A stretch of DNA of 64,000 bases, taken from positions 1 to 64,000 of the forward strand of contig JAJZHK010000008.1 in the NCBI GenBank assembly GCA_021804565.1, written 5' to 3'. A program made the translations under genes and the position numbers. How positions within the stretch are numbered: position 1 is the first letter of the stretch; each line of letters starts with the position of its first letter. Shown here piece by piece: positions 33,824 through 43,838 of the stretch. The stretch comes from Pseudomonadota bacterium (GTDB lineage Bacteria > Pseudomonadota > Gammaproteobacteria > Pseudomonadales > Moraxellaceae). Under the pieces are notes generated by a model. That model was not told where the DNA came from. It did not search any database and was given only the letters and a program-made list of their open reading frames with translations.

Positions 33824-34414
33824 TCAAGATTCCGGCCTCGCCGCCATAAGCTCGAAAGCCATCAGCACTTCGTCGATCGCCTCGACGTCGTCACCCAGAC
33901 AAAACAGGCCGACCAGCTGCGCATGCAGCATGATGGCCAGCAATTTGACATCGACGTCCAGACGCAGCTCTCCGGCCATCTGCGCCTCCACCAGCTCCTG
34001 CGCCAGCTCGGCCCGCCAGGACGCCTGCAGACCCTGCAAAACCTGCTGGACATCCGCATCACGACGGGCTCGCAGCAAAAATTCCTGCATGACGATCTTC
34101 AGCTCGGGACAGTGTTGCCGCCGGTAACGGGCGTCAGCGCGTATCTGTTGCAACATATCATGCAGGCGACTGGGGCTTTGCGGCACGGGGTCGGCCTTGA
34201 TGCGGCGAAACTGTGCATCAAGATGACGGGCGACACCGGCGACCAGGCTGGCCTTGCTCGGAAAATAGTAGTGCAGCGTCGCCACATTGATGCCGGCCGC
34301 CTGAGCCACGGCCCGCGTACGCAAGCCTTCGAAGCCCTCGCGGGCGATCAGCCCGCAGGCCACTTGCAACAATTCGTCGCTACGACATGAACAAGATGTG
34401 CCGCTGTCATTCAT
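33824..34414 (-). CDS. TetR-family repressor of the efflux operon
   Basis: 196 residues from ATG 34414 (GAGGTG upstream). The N-terminal HTH is GLRTRAVAQAAGINVATLHY followed by YFPSKASLVAG, the standard TetR recognition region. A short N-terminal extension SGTSCSCRS has two cysteines, which is uncommon. The regulator is the first gene of the pump operon rather than divergent from it, so it probably represses its own transcript. Ligand unknown. Confidence 0.9.
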   Translation of the reverse strand: MNDSGTSCSCRSDELLQVACGLIAREGFEGLRTRAVAQAAGINVATLHYYFPSKASLVAGVARHLDAQFRRIKADPVPQSPSRLHDMLQQIRADARYRRQHCPELKIVMQEFLLRARRDADVQQVLQGLQASWRAELAQELVEAQMAGELRLDVDVKLLAIMLHAQLVGLFCLGDDVEAIDEVLMAFELMAARPES

Positions 34415-34438
34415 GATGCACCTCACAAGATGTGCATC
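34415..34438. repeat. Inverted repeat across the TetR ribosome-binding region
   Basis: GATGCAC (34415-34421) and its complement GTGCATC (34432-34438) flank the TetR Shine-Dalgarno. The leader RNA could fold the ribosome site into a hairpin, or the repeat could be a protein site. ACAAGATGTG occurs at 34425-34434 and again at 34391-34400. Confidence 0.35.
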
Positions 34439-34456
34439 TTAGTCCGCTATTCACCC

Positions 34457-34472
34457 TCAATCAACTGATTGA
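34457..34472. promoter_or_regulatory. Palindromic operator candidate for the TetR repressor
   Basis: TCAATCAACTGATTGA is two perfect 7-base arms around AC, located 43 bases upstream of the tetR start in the gap to the divergent nitroreductase gene. Position, symmetry and size fit a TetR operator. It may control both directions. Confidence 0.5.
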
Positions 34473-34572
34473 TTGATTTATTTCGGGACTATATAGTCGG
34501 CAACACTACGTCAGTTTGACATCTATCGAATTTTGCGCAAAGCTGCTAGGCCAGCTCCTCAGGAAGATCCAC

Positions 34573-35322
34573 ATGAATGCCCCTAAAATCCGCTACCACG
34601 AACCTGCTCCCACGGAAAACGACGCCCAGGCCCTGCGCCGGGTGATCGCTGGACGTCGATCGGTACGTAAATTCACCTCACGCCCCATCCCGCCGGAAGT
34701 GCTCGATGACTGCATCGATCTGGCCTTGCTCGCACCGAACAGCTCCAACCTGCAGCCCTGGGCCTTCTACAAGGTGCAGTCTCCCGCCAAAAAGCGCGAG
34801 CTCGTCGACATCTGCCTGGGCCAGAATGCTGCTGCCAGTGCCGCCGAACTGATCGTGGTGGTCGCACGCACCGACACTTGGCGCGAACACGCCCGCCTCA
34901 ACCTCGAGCGCTTTCCCACCCAGCCTTTACCCAAGCTGGTGCAGCAGTACTACCAGCTGGTCGTGCCGCTGGCCTATACACAAGGCCCCCTGAGCAGCTT
35001 AGGTCTGCTGCGCAAACGCATCAGCCGGCTGTCCAGCCGCCTGCGCCCGGTGCCGCAGGGACCGTGCTCGCACGAAGAGATGCGACTTTGGGCCTGCAAG
35101 AGCACCGCCCTTGCCGCCGAGAACCTGATGCTCGCCCTGCGCGCGCACGGCTTTGACTCCTGCCCGATGGAAGGCTATGACGAGCGCCGGCTCGCTCGCC
35201 TGCTCGACCTCGACGCCGACGCCATGTCCATCATGGTCATAGGGGCCGGTGAGCGTGCACCTGATGGCGTTTACTACCCGCAACTGCGCTTTGAGCGTGA
35301 GCGTTTTGTCTTCAGTGTCTGA
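34573..35322 (+). CDS. Nitroreductase-family FMN oxidoreductase
   Basis: 249 residues from ATG 34573 (AGGAAG upstream). RRVIAGRRSVRKFTSRPIPP and LALLAPNSSNLQPWAFYKVQ are the FMN-binding signature; CPMEGYDERRLARLLDLD closes the domain. Longer than RutE-like members by an insertion around residues 105-165. Reduces nitroaromatics or quinones. It diverges from the efflux operon across the palindrome at 34457, so co-regulation with the pump is plausible. Confidence 0.85.
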   Translation: MNAPKIRYHEPAPTENDAQALRRVIAGRRSVRKFTSRPIPPEVLDDCIDLALLAPNSSNLQPWAFYKVQSPAKKRELVDICLGQNAAASAAELIVVVARTDTWREHARLNLERFPTQPLPKLVQQYYQLVVPLAYTQGPLSSLGLLRKRISRLSSRLRPVPQGPCSHEEMRLWACKSTALAAENLMLALRAHGFDSCPMEGYDERRLARLLDLDADAMSIMVIGAGERAPDGVYYPQLRFERERFVFSV

Positions 35323-35348
35323 ACAGGTTCAGGCCCCCCTGCTGCAGC

Positions 35349-37758
<2,410 letters not shown>

Positions 37759-38019
37759 TCAGCCAGCGTTGACCACCGTGACGTAACGGCGGCCCTGCGG
37801 CCCCTTGATCACAAACTCGACACGGCCATCGGCCGTAGCGAACAAGGTGTGATCGCGGCCCATGCCGACATTGACGCCGGCACGGAACTGGGTGCCACGC
37901 TGGCGCACGATGATATTACCCGCACGCACAACCTGACCGCCATAGATCTTGACACCAAGTCGCTTCGACTCGGAGTCACGACCATTGCGTGTAGAACCGC
38001 CTGCTTTTTTATGTGCCAT
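37759..38019 (-). CDS. rpmA: 50S ribosomal protein L27
   Basis: 86 residues: [20 protein letters not shown], then [20 protein letters not shown] and [16 protein letters not shown]. Full length. The flexible N-terminus reaches the peptidyl-transferase centre. Lies 20 bases after rplU. Confidence 0.98.
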   Translation of the reverse strand: MAHKKAGGSTRNGRDSESKRLGVKIYGGQVVRAGNIIVRQRGTQFRAGVNVGMGRDHTLFATADGRVEFVIKGPQGRRYVTVVNAG

Positions 38020-38039
38020 GACTTAACACTCCCACGCCA

Positions 38040-38351
38040 TCAGGCGTTGATGCCGGTGATTTTGAGCTCGGTGAACCACTGGCGGTGACCGGCCTGCTTG
38101 CGATAATGCTTGCGACGACGCATCTTGACGATACGCACCTTCTCATGACGGCCATGGCGCAGCACTTCTGCCACAACACTGGCGCCATCGACCACCGGGG
38201 TGCCGATGCGGATGTCCTGACCGTCGACGACCATGAGCACGTCTTTGAGGGTCAGCGACTGGCCGGGTTCGGCATCGATCAATTCAACCTTCAGGGTCTC
38301 GCCCTGGACCACACGGTGTTGCTTGCCACCGCTTTTGATAACCGCGTACAT
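38040..38351 (-). CDS. rplU: 50S ribosomal protein L21
   Basis: 103 residues from ATG 38351: [20 protein letters not shown] at the start and [20 protein letters not shown] near the end, where it binds 23S rRNA. Full length. First gene of rplU-rpmA, divergent in position from nothing but downstream of a candidate promoter at 38416-38444. Confidence 0.98.
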   Translation of the reverse strand: MYAVIKSGGKQHRVVQGETLKVELIDAEPGQSLTLKDVLMVVDGQDIRIGTPVVDGASVVAEVLRHGRHEKVRIVKMRRRKHYRKQAGHRQWFTELKITGINA

Positions 38352-38415
38352 GTTTCTAAGTCTCCAAGCGAGATTGAAGGCAAGCCTAGCGGCCAGCGCA
38401 ATCGTAAGGGGCGTA

Positions 38416-38444
38416 ATTCTACGGGAATCCTCCCGGCAAAGCAA
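38416..38444 (-). promoter_or_regulatory. Candidate promoter of rplU-rpmA
   Basis: On the minus strand TTGCTT (38444-38439), 17 bases, TAGAAT (38421-38416). It lies 65 bases upstream of the L21 start. The leader between may hold a ribosomal-protein control structure, but none is obvious. Confidence 0.5.
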
Positions 38445-38464
38445 GAGCCGCTCAGACCATCAGA

Positions 38465-39439
38465 TCAATGCTCGCGCCGCAAGGCCAGGTCAGCGAGATC
38501 GATCATGGCCTGACGATACGGCGTATCCGGCACCTGCGCCAAGGCATCTATCGCCAAACGGGACTCATTCTCGGCGATCTGCTGCGAGTATTCGACAGCA
38601 CCGCACTCGCGCACGATGTTGATGATACGCTGCAGATGCTCGAGACCACCATGCCGTATCGCCGAACGGATCAGCTCTGCATCCGCCGCAGAGGCGACTT
38701 TCATGGCCTGTATCAGCGGCAGGGTCGGCTTGCCCTCCGCCAGATCGTCCCCGACATTCTTGCCCAGCTCGGCACTCGACGAGGTGTAATCGAGAACGTC
38801 ATCGATGATCTGGAAGGCCGCCCCCAGATGACGCGCGTAGAGCACCATGGCCTGCCGGTAACGCTGGTCCCCGAGGACACAGCCACCTTCGGCGGCCGCT
38901 TCAAACATCTTCGCCGTCTTGCCGTGTATGACCTGCATATAGCGCTCTTGCGTGGTGTGCGGATCTCGCTGTGTCACCAGCTGCAGGACCTCACCTTCAG
39001 AGATGACACAGGTGCTGCCCGACATCACCTCCAGCACATCGGCATGCCCCAGTTGCACGATCATCTGGAAGGCCCGCGAGATCAGATAATCGCCGATCAG
39101 CACCGCTGCCGGATTGCCCCAGTGGGCATTGACCGTGGCACGACCACGGCGCAAGGAAGAGGCATCGACGACATCGTCATGCAAAAGCGTCGCCGTATGC
39201 AAAATCTCCACCGTGGCAGCCACCTCGACATGCAGCTCACCTTCATAGCCGCAGGCTCGCGCCGCCAGCAGGCAGACCAGCGGGCGCAGGCGCTTGCCAC
39301 CGCCACCGACGATATAGTCAACCACGTCATTGATCAAAGGCAGCTCGGCCTGCAGCCGCTGCCGAATGACCGCATCGACCGCAGAAAAAGAGGGGGCGAC
39401 GACGGCAAAGATGCGCTCAAATTCATTGAAGGACGACAT
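38465..39439 (-). CDS. ispB: Octaprenyl (polyprenyl) diphosphate synthase
   Basis: 324 residues from ATG 39439. The two Asp-rich prenyltransferase motifs are LLHDDVVDASSLRRGRATVN and FQIIDDVLDYTSSSAELGKN; GGGGKRLRPLVCLLAA precedes them. Makes the side chain of ubiquinone, the molecule RegB senses. Encoded next to rplU-rpmA in many gammaproteobacteria but normally divergent; here it reads in the same direction, toward rplU, with 20 bases from its stop to the promoter. Confidence 0.95.
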   Translation of the reverse strand: MSSFNEFERIFAVVAPSFSAVDAVIRQRLQAELPLINDVVDYIVGGGGKRLRPLVCLLAARACGYEGELHVEVAATVEILHTATLLHDDVVDASSLRRGRATVNAHWGNPAAVLIGDYLISRAFQMIVQLGHADVLEVMSGSTCVISEGEVLQLVTQRDPHTTQERYMQVIHGKTAKMFEAAAEGGCVLGDQRYRQAMVLYARHLGAAFQIIDDVLDYTSSSAELGKNVGDDLAEGKPTLPLIQAMKVASAADAELIRSAIRHGGLEHLQRIINIVRECGAVEYSQQIAENESRLAIDALAQVPDTPYRQAMIDLADLALRREH

Positions 39440-39650
39440 AGACAAGATGCACCAGAACAAATTGCAGCAATGCTAGCCGATGCAACACGGACATGCACCA
39501 TCTTCAGCAAATATTCACATCGACCGGGCGCCAGGCCGGCGCCACCGGTCCGCCCGGCCAGGCGCGCTCTGGCCGGCGTCCACAATTGCGTAAAAGATCT
39601 ATGCAAAGCCCGGACAAATCAGTAGAATGCCGGCCTCACGACGTTTGTCG

Positions 39651-39727
<77 letters not shown>

Positions 39728-39890
39728 GTCCATATGCAGCATTGCATCGGCACCTGCGGGTGCTTGGTGCGTGACCATCGACCGCAGCAGCCTGCTGCAC
39801 TGCACTTAAACCACTTTTTGATTGATCGGCCGCCCTCGGCACGGCGCTCATCGCAGCGGCGCGGTGGCGCCCGATGACCTGGCGGCTGCC

Positions 39891-41150
39891 TTAGTGTGAA
39901 CGGCCAGACTGGCGTGCCGGGATGGGCGTCAACAGCTCTTCCGGCGGATACTCACACTCCAACTTGCGGCCTATGGCCTTCTCGATCTCGGGCAGGACGA
40001 AAGCATCGTCTTCGCTGGCGAAGCTGATGCTGATGCCGTTGGCACCAGCACGGCCGGTACGGCCGATGCGATGCACGTAGTCGTCAGGCTGCTCCGGCAG
40101 GGTGTAGTTGACGACGTGGCTGACACCATCGATGTGAATGCCTCGCCCGGCGACGTCGGTCGCCACCAGCACCTTGATGCGCCCCTCACGAAAGCTTTCC
40201 AGGGTTTTGATACGCCGGTCCTGCGCCACCTCACCCGACAACAAAGCACAGCTGATGTGGTGCGCCTTCAGCGTCTCGGTCAGCTTGCGCACCTGATCGC
40301 GACGGTTGGCAAAGACGATCACACGATCGAGATTCTCACGTTCGATCAGGTTGTAGAGCAAGGTCACCTTCTGATCGTGGGTCAAGATATAGACTTTCTG
40401 TTCGACCCTGGCGGTGGTCACCTGCTCCGGCTCGATCTCGATGCGGACCGCATCGACCGTCCACTGCCGGGCCAGATTGAGCACATCCTGGGTGAAGGTC
40501 GCAGAAAAGAGCATGGTCTGACGGTGCGTCTTCGCCGGCAACTGACGAACGATGCGTTTGACGTCAGGGATAAAACCCATGTCGAGCATGCGATCGGCTT
40601 CATCGATCACCAGGATTTCAACCTGGTCAAGATAGATGTCCTGCTTGCCGGCAAAATCGAGCAGACGTCCGGGCGTCGCCACGACGATATCGACCAGGTG
40701 ATTGTGCAGAGCTTGCCGCTGCTTGTCGTAGTCCATGCCACCGAGCAGGGTCAGAACGCGACAGGAGGTGAACTCTGCCAAGGCCTTGGCGTCTTTGGAA
40801 ATCTGCAGGGCCAACTCGCGGGTCGGCGCGAGAATCAGGGCACGCGGCTCGCCGGCATAGCGCTGTTCAGCGGGCAGCGGATTGTTGATCAAATCATTGA
40901 GGACCGTCAGCAAAAAAGCTGCCGTCTTGCCGGTTCCAGTCTGCGCCCGCCCTATCGCGTCATGACCACCCAGGGAATAGCGCAGAACCGCTGCCTGTAT
41001 CGGTGTACAGTAAGGAAAACCGAGTCCGCGCAAGGCTTGCAACAACGGCAAACTCAGATTCAGCTCTTCAAAACTGGTCTTGCCGGCAGGCACCGGCGGG
41101 GACACCTGATCACCCATCTCTGACACTTCAACCTCATTATCCGACATCAT
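39891..41150 (-). CDS. rhlB: DEAD-box RNA helicase RhlB
   Basis: 419 residues with all helicase motifs: Q-motif region [31 protein letters not shown], Ia [41 protein letters not shown]. RhlB unwinds RNA for the RNase E degradosome. Its basic tail is short ([11 protein letters not shown]). Its ATG overlaps the stop of the upstream membrane cold-shock gene (ATGA), so the helicase is translated in step with another RNA-structure protein. Confidence 0.9.
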   Translation of the reverse strand: MMSDNEVEVSEMGDQVSPPVPAGKTSFEELNLSLPLLQALRGLGFPYCTPIQAAVLRYSLGGHDAIGRAQTGTGKTAAFLLTVLNDLINNPLPAEQRYAGEPRALILAPTRELALQISKDAKALAEFTSCRVLTLLGGMDYDKQRQALHNHLVDIVVATPGRLLDFAGKQDIYLDQVEILVIDEADRMLDMGFIPDVKRIVRQLPAKTHRQTMLFSATFTQDVLNLARQWTVDAVRIEIEPEQVTTARVEQKVYILTHDQKVTLLYNLIERENLDRVIVFANRRDQVRKLTETLKAHHISCALLSGEVAQDRRIKTLESFREGRIKVLVATDVAGRGIHIDGVSHVVNYTLPEQPDDYVHRIGRTGRAGANGISISFASEDDAFVLPEIEKAIGRKLECEYPPEELLTPIPARQSGRSH

Positions 41151-41737
41151 GCGATAGCCTGCACATCATCCGCCTGCAAGCCTTTCTCGCCGGCAACCAC
41201 GATGAAACTGACACGCTGACCTTCGCGCAAGCTTCTATGCCCCTCACCACGTATATTGCGGTAGTGCACGAAGACATCCTCACCTCCGGCACGGGTGATG
41301 AACCCGAAACCCTTGGTGGCATTGAACCACTTGACCACACCCTGCTCACGGGGTCCGCGGCGGCGAAAAGGCAGCGGGGGCAAGGCCAAAATCAGCCACA
41401 AGACCAGCGGCACTGCAAGCTGCAGGGCAGCAAGCCAGGTGACACGGGCAGCGGACGCCGACGTCAGGGCAATGAGCAGCTGGCCGCCGGCGAAAAACAT
41501 CAAGGAGGCATGCACCGGCATACGCTGGCGCAGATGGCGGGCACACCACAAAGCCAGGGGCGCCATCGTCAGCAGGGAGAGGCCCCACAGGCGCACCAGC
41601 GCGGCATCCGCTGTCGCCCAAGGCAGCCAGGCATGCAGGGCCCACTGCGGCGCCCACAGAGCCGACAGGCCCACGCTCAAAGCGTCGACAGCGAGGAAAA
41701 TATAGATGAGGGTCATCACGAGGCGTTTTTTCAACAT
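41147..41737 (-). CDS. Membrane-anchored cold-shock-domain protein
   Basis: 196 residues from ATG 41737. Residues 1-125 contain about four membrane segments ([20 protein letters not shown] to [20 protein letters not shown]). Residues 130-196 are a complete cold-shock domain with RNP1 KGFGFI and RNP2 VFVHY, in [20 protein letters not shown]. The domain would hang in the cytosol at the membrane. The free cold-shock protein at 41893 is very similar, so this is a fusion of that module to a membrane anchor. Overlaps rhlB by 4 bases. Confidence 0.85.
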   Translation of the reverse strand: MLKKRLVMTLIYIFLAVDALSVGLSALWAPQWALHAWLPWATADAALVRLWGLSLLTMAPLALWCARHLRQRMPVHASLMFFAGGQLLIALTSASAARVTWLAALQLAVPLVLWLILALPPLPFRRRGPREQGVVKWFNATKGFGFITRAGGEDVFVHYRNIRGEGHRSLREGQRVSFIVVAGEKGLQADDVQAIA

Positions 41738-41854
41738 GGCACTAACCTGTCCGTAGGCCACGGGATACGCCTGAATCACCAGGTGCAGCTGCCCATGAGT
41801 CTACATGGAGAAATGATCTCAGAAGCCCCACAAGGTGGCGGGGCGAAAACGACA

Positions 41855-41877
41855 CGACCGGCCACAAAGGCCGGTCG
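41855..41877 (-). terminator. Terminator of the cold-shock protein gene
   Basis: On the minus strand CGACCGGCC-TTTGT-GGCCGGTCG, a perfect 9-bp stem, followed by TGTCGTTTT. It lies 16 bases past the csp stop. Confidence 0.7.
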
Positions 41878-41892
41878 CGACAACACATCAGC

Positions 41893-42105
41893 TCAGTCGA
41901 GAGCAAGAACGTCTTCGGCCTGGAAGCCCTTGTCGCCCTTGACCACGGTGAACTCAACACGCTGACCGTCACGCAGGGAACGATGTCCCTGGCCACGGAT
42001 GGCGCGGAAATGAACAAAAACGTCTTCTCCGGCTTCACGGCGGATAAAGCCGAAACCCTTAGAATCGTTGAACCACTTGACCGTGCCTTTTTCACGGTTT
42101 GACAT
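41893..42105 (-). CDS. Cold-shock protein, CspA family
   Basis: 70 residues, complete: [20 protein letters not shown] with RNP1 KGFGFI and RNP2 VFVHF, ending [10 protein letters not shown]. It is an RNA chaperone that melts structure in cold or stationary cells. AGAGGAAG lies 5 bases before the ATG. A long structured leader precedes it. Paralogue of the domain in the neighbouring membrane protein. Confidence 0.96.
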   Translation of the reverse strand: MSNREKGTVKWFNDSKGFGFIRREAGEDVFVHFRAIRGQGHRSLRDGQRVEFTVVKGDKGFQAEDVLALD

Positions 42106-42488
42106 GACGAACTTCCTCTAGCAACTAAGCAACAACATGGTACAGCCCCATCGCCGGAAGTAGCATGTTGCAGCCGCACACCGGAGCGTTTCTGTACACC
42201 ACCTGGCTTCCATGGACTCCGGTGACCCCTTACGGTCACGTCCTCCACATCCACCTACATCGCTCACCCCGTCTTGCGGCTTTACTCGAACCACAATCCT
42301 TCGTTGACGATGCCGCCAAGACTGTCTGAGAAGAAGAAAAAATGCAAGAGAAAAGCGTCTGGCGTACGATAAAATTCATTTCCCAGGGCCGATCTGCCGT
42401 CCATCGCCCGGGTTTTTATGATTTTGCTCCCACTTTGTGACGAAAAAGCCTTGATCTGAAGCGCCGGATCCCCATATCCAAACTATCG
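42106..42488 (-). promoter_or_regulatory. Structured leader and promoter region of the cold-shock gene
   Basis: No gene lies in these bases. Read leftward, the part near csp can form GTGACC-GTAAG-GGGTCAC (about 42222-42239) and CAACATG...CATGTTG (about 42134-42171), plus several GGAGG-like purine tracts. Long folded leaders are the rule for cold-inducible csp mRNAs. The upstream part (42330-42480) is AT-richer and should hold promoters for csp and for the divergent DUF1820 gene; TAAAAT at 42370 is a plus-strand -10 candidate. Confidence 0.45.
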
Positions 42489-42530
42489 ATGATTCATCCC
42501 CAAAACACAGCCAAAGATGTCAATGACGCC

Positions 42531-42851
42531 ATGTACAAGGTGATATTCCACAATCATCAACGCATCTATGAACTTTTCGCCGAAAAGGTCAGCAGCAGCG
42601 AACTTTTCGGCTTCATAGAGATTTCTGGACTGCAGTTCGGCCCAGAGAAGCATCTGCTCGTCAATCTTGACGAAGAAAAGTTACGCGCCGAGTTCGCTGA
42701 CAGTGAAAGCTGCCTGATACCGCAGCACGCTATTTTACGCATCGACCGGGTCAAAGACCGCGGCGAGGCCAAGGTGCGCGACTTCAAGAACAGCGACCGG
42801 GTGGTGACCCCCTTCCCGCTCCACCGGCAGGATCTGCCGGTCAAGGATTGA
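42531..42851 (+). CDS. DUF1820 family protein
   Basis: 106 residues from ATG 42531, the usual family start (MYKVIFHNHQRIYELFAEKV). Then ELFGFIEISGLQFGPEKHLL and a basic second half (HAILRIDRVKDRGEAKVRDF). Small soluble protein conserved in gammaproteobacteria with no known function. The frame is open to an ATG at 42489, which has no better ribosome site. Its end overlaps the convergent DUF2333 gene by 11 bases. Confidence 0.8.
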   Translation: MYKVIFHNHQRIYELFAEKVSSSELFGFIEISGLQFGPEKHLLVNLDEEKLRAEFADSESCLIPQHAILRIDRVKDRGEAKVRDFKNSDRVVTPFPLHRQDLPVKD

Positions 42852-43821
42852 GCTGAGCCACCACATCCTGAAGATCGAGATGGGCGCGGCTGATGTAGTT
42901 GGCCAGGGTCAAGGAGTGATTGGCAAAAATACCAAAGCCACTGCCGTTGAGCACCATAGGGCTCCACAAGGCCTGCTGGGTCGCTTCCAGTTCATGAATC
43001 GCCGCGCGCATGCTGAGGTCGGCATGGCGCTGCTGCAAGGTCGCCGCGTACTCGAGATCGAGAGCCTGCAGCATGGGCACCAGGGCCCAGCAGCGGCCGC
43101 GGGCGTCGTAAAAGTTGTCGTCGATATGCCACCAGGACACCGCCGGCACAGCGACCGCACCATCCACCCCCGGCCCAACCTGCGACACCGCGCCATTGAG
43201 TCGCGCCGACATGCGCCCGAGATCGTCATCGACCGTTTCCAGGTACTGCCGCAGGGCCTGCTCGCGGGCCAGAAACAGAGCCTGCGGCGGGTGCGCCTGC
43301 AGGCGGCGCTGGTAGGACTGCAAATCGGCCACACCACGGCTGAACTCAGCCTCAGGACGCGGCCACCACAGACTGTAGGCATCGACAGCAAACGCCGTAT
43401 CGGCGCTGGCAAGGTCAGCATCCTCGACGTACTGCGCGCGCGACATGCCCCACTGCTCGTGCAGGGCATGCACCATCACCCGCACCTCGGCGAGAACCCC
43501 CTGCTCCCAATGGGGCATGTCGTCGAGCCATAGACCCGGAGGCAACAGATCGTTGCTCAGATAGCCGCCCGACTTGTCATAAAGCTTTTGTGCCACCGCC
43601 GCGGTGGCCTGCGCAAGGAGCTGTCCGGGCACCGCAGCCGTGGCCGGCTCAACCGCCACCGGCAAAGGCGGGATACTGTCATAAACACCGAGAACGATGG
43701 CGACACCCAGCGACACTGCGGCGACGACACCTGCCCAGGGGGCGAGCCGCCAGCCCCAGGCATCACGCGACAGCGCCCAGCGTGAACGCAATTCTTGCAG
43801 ACGATCTTCCCAATCCGACAC
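42841..43821 (-). CDS. DUF2333 family membrane protein
   Basis: About 326 residues from a GTG at 43821, chosen for AAGGTGA upstream. One membrane segment (PWAGVVAAVSLGVAIVLGVY) and a large periplasmic part with SGGYLSNDLLPPGLWLDDMP, DAYSLWWPRPEAEFSRGVAD and a C-terminal FANHSLTLANYISRAHLDL. The family is widespread in gammaproteobacteria and uncharacterised. It follows lapD by 17 bases, so a role in the same surface-adhesion pathway is possible. Confidence 0.8.
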   Translation of the reverse strand: MSDWEDRLQELRSRWALSRDAWGWRLAPWAGVVAAVSLGVAIVLGVYDSIPPLPVAVEPATAAVPGQLLAQATAAVAQKLYDKSGGYLSNDLLPPGLWLDDMPHWEQGVLAEVRVMVHALHEQWGMSRAQYVEDADLASADTAFAVDAYSLWWPRPEAEFSRGVADLQSYQRRLQAHPPQALFLAREQALRQYLETVDDDLGRMSARLNGAVSQVGPGVDGAVAVPAVSWWHIDDNFYDARGRCWALVPMLQALDLEYAATLQQRHADLSMRAAIHELEATQQALWSPMVLNGSGFGIFANHSLTLANYISRAHLDLQDVVAQLNP

Positions 43822-43838
43822 GAAATTCACCTTCAACT

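Noticed and set aside
31685-34390. A 901-codon open frame on the plus strand
   Set aside because: It is antisense to the efflux adaptor and channel genes, which carry clear domains. GC-rich codon bias leaves long open antisense frames; its protein is His/Gln/Arg-rich with no motif.
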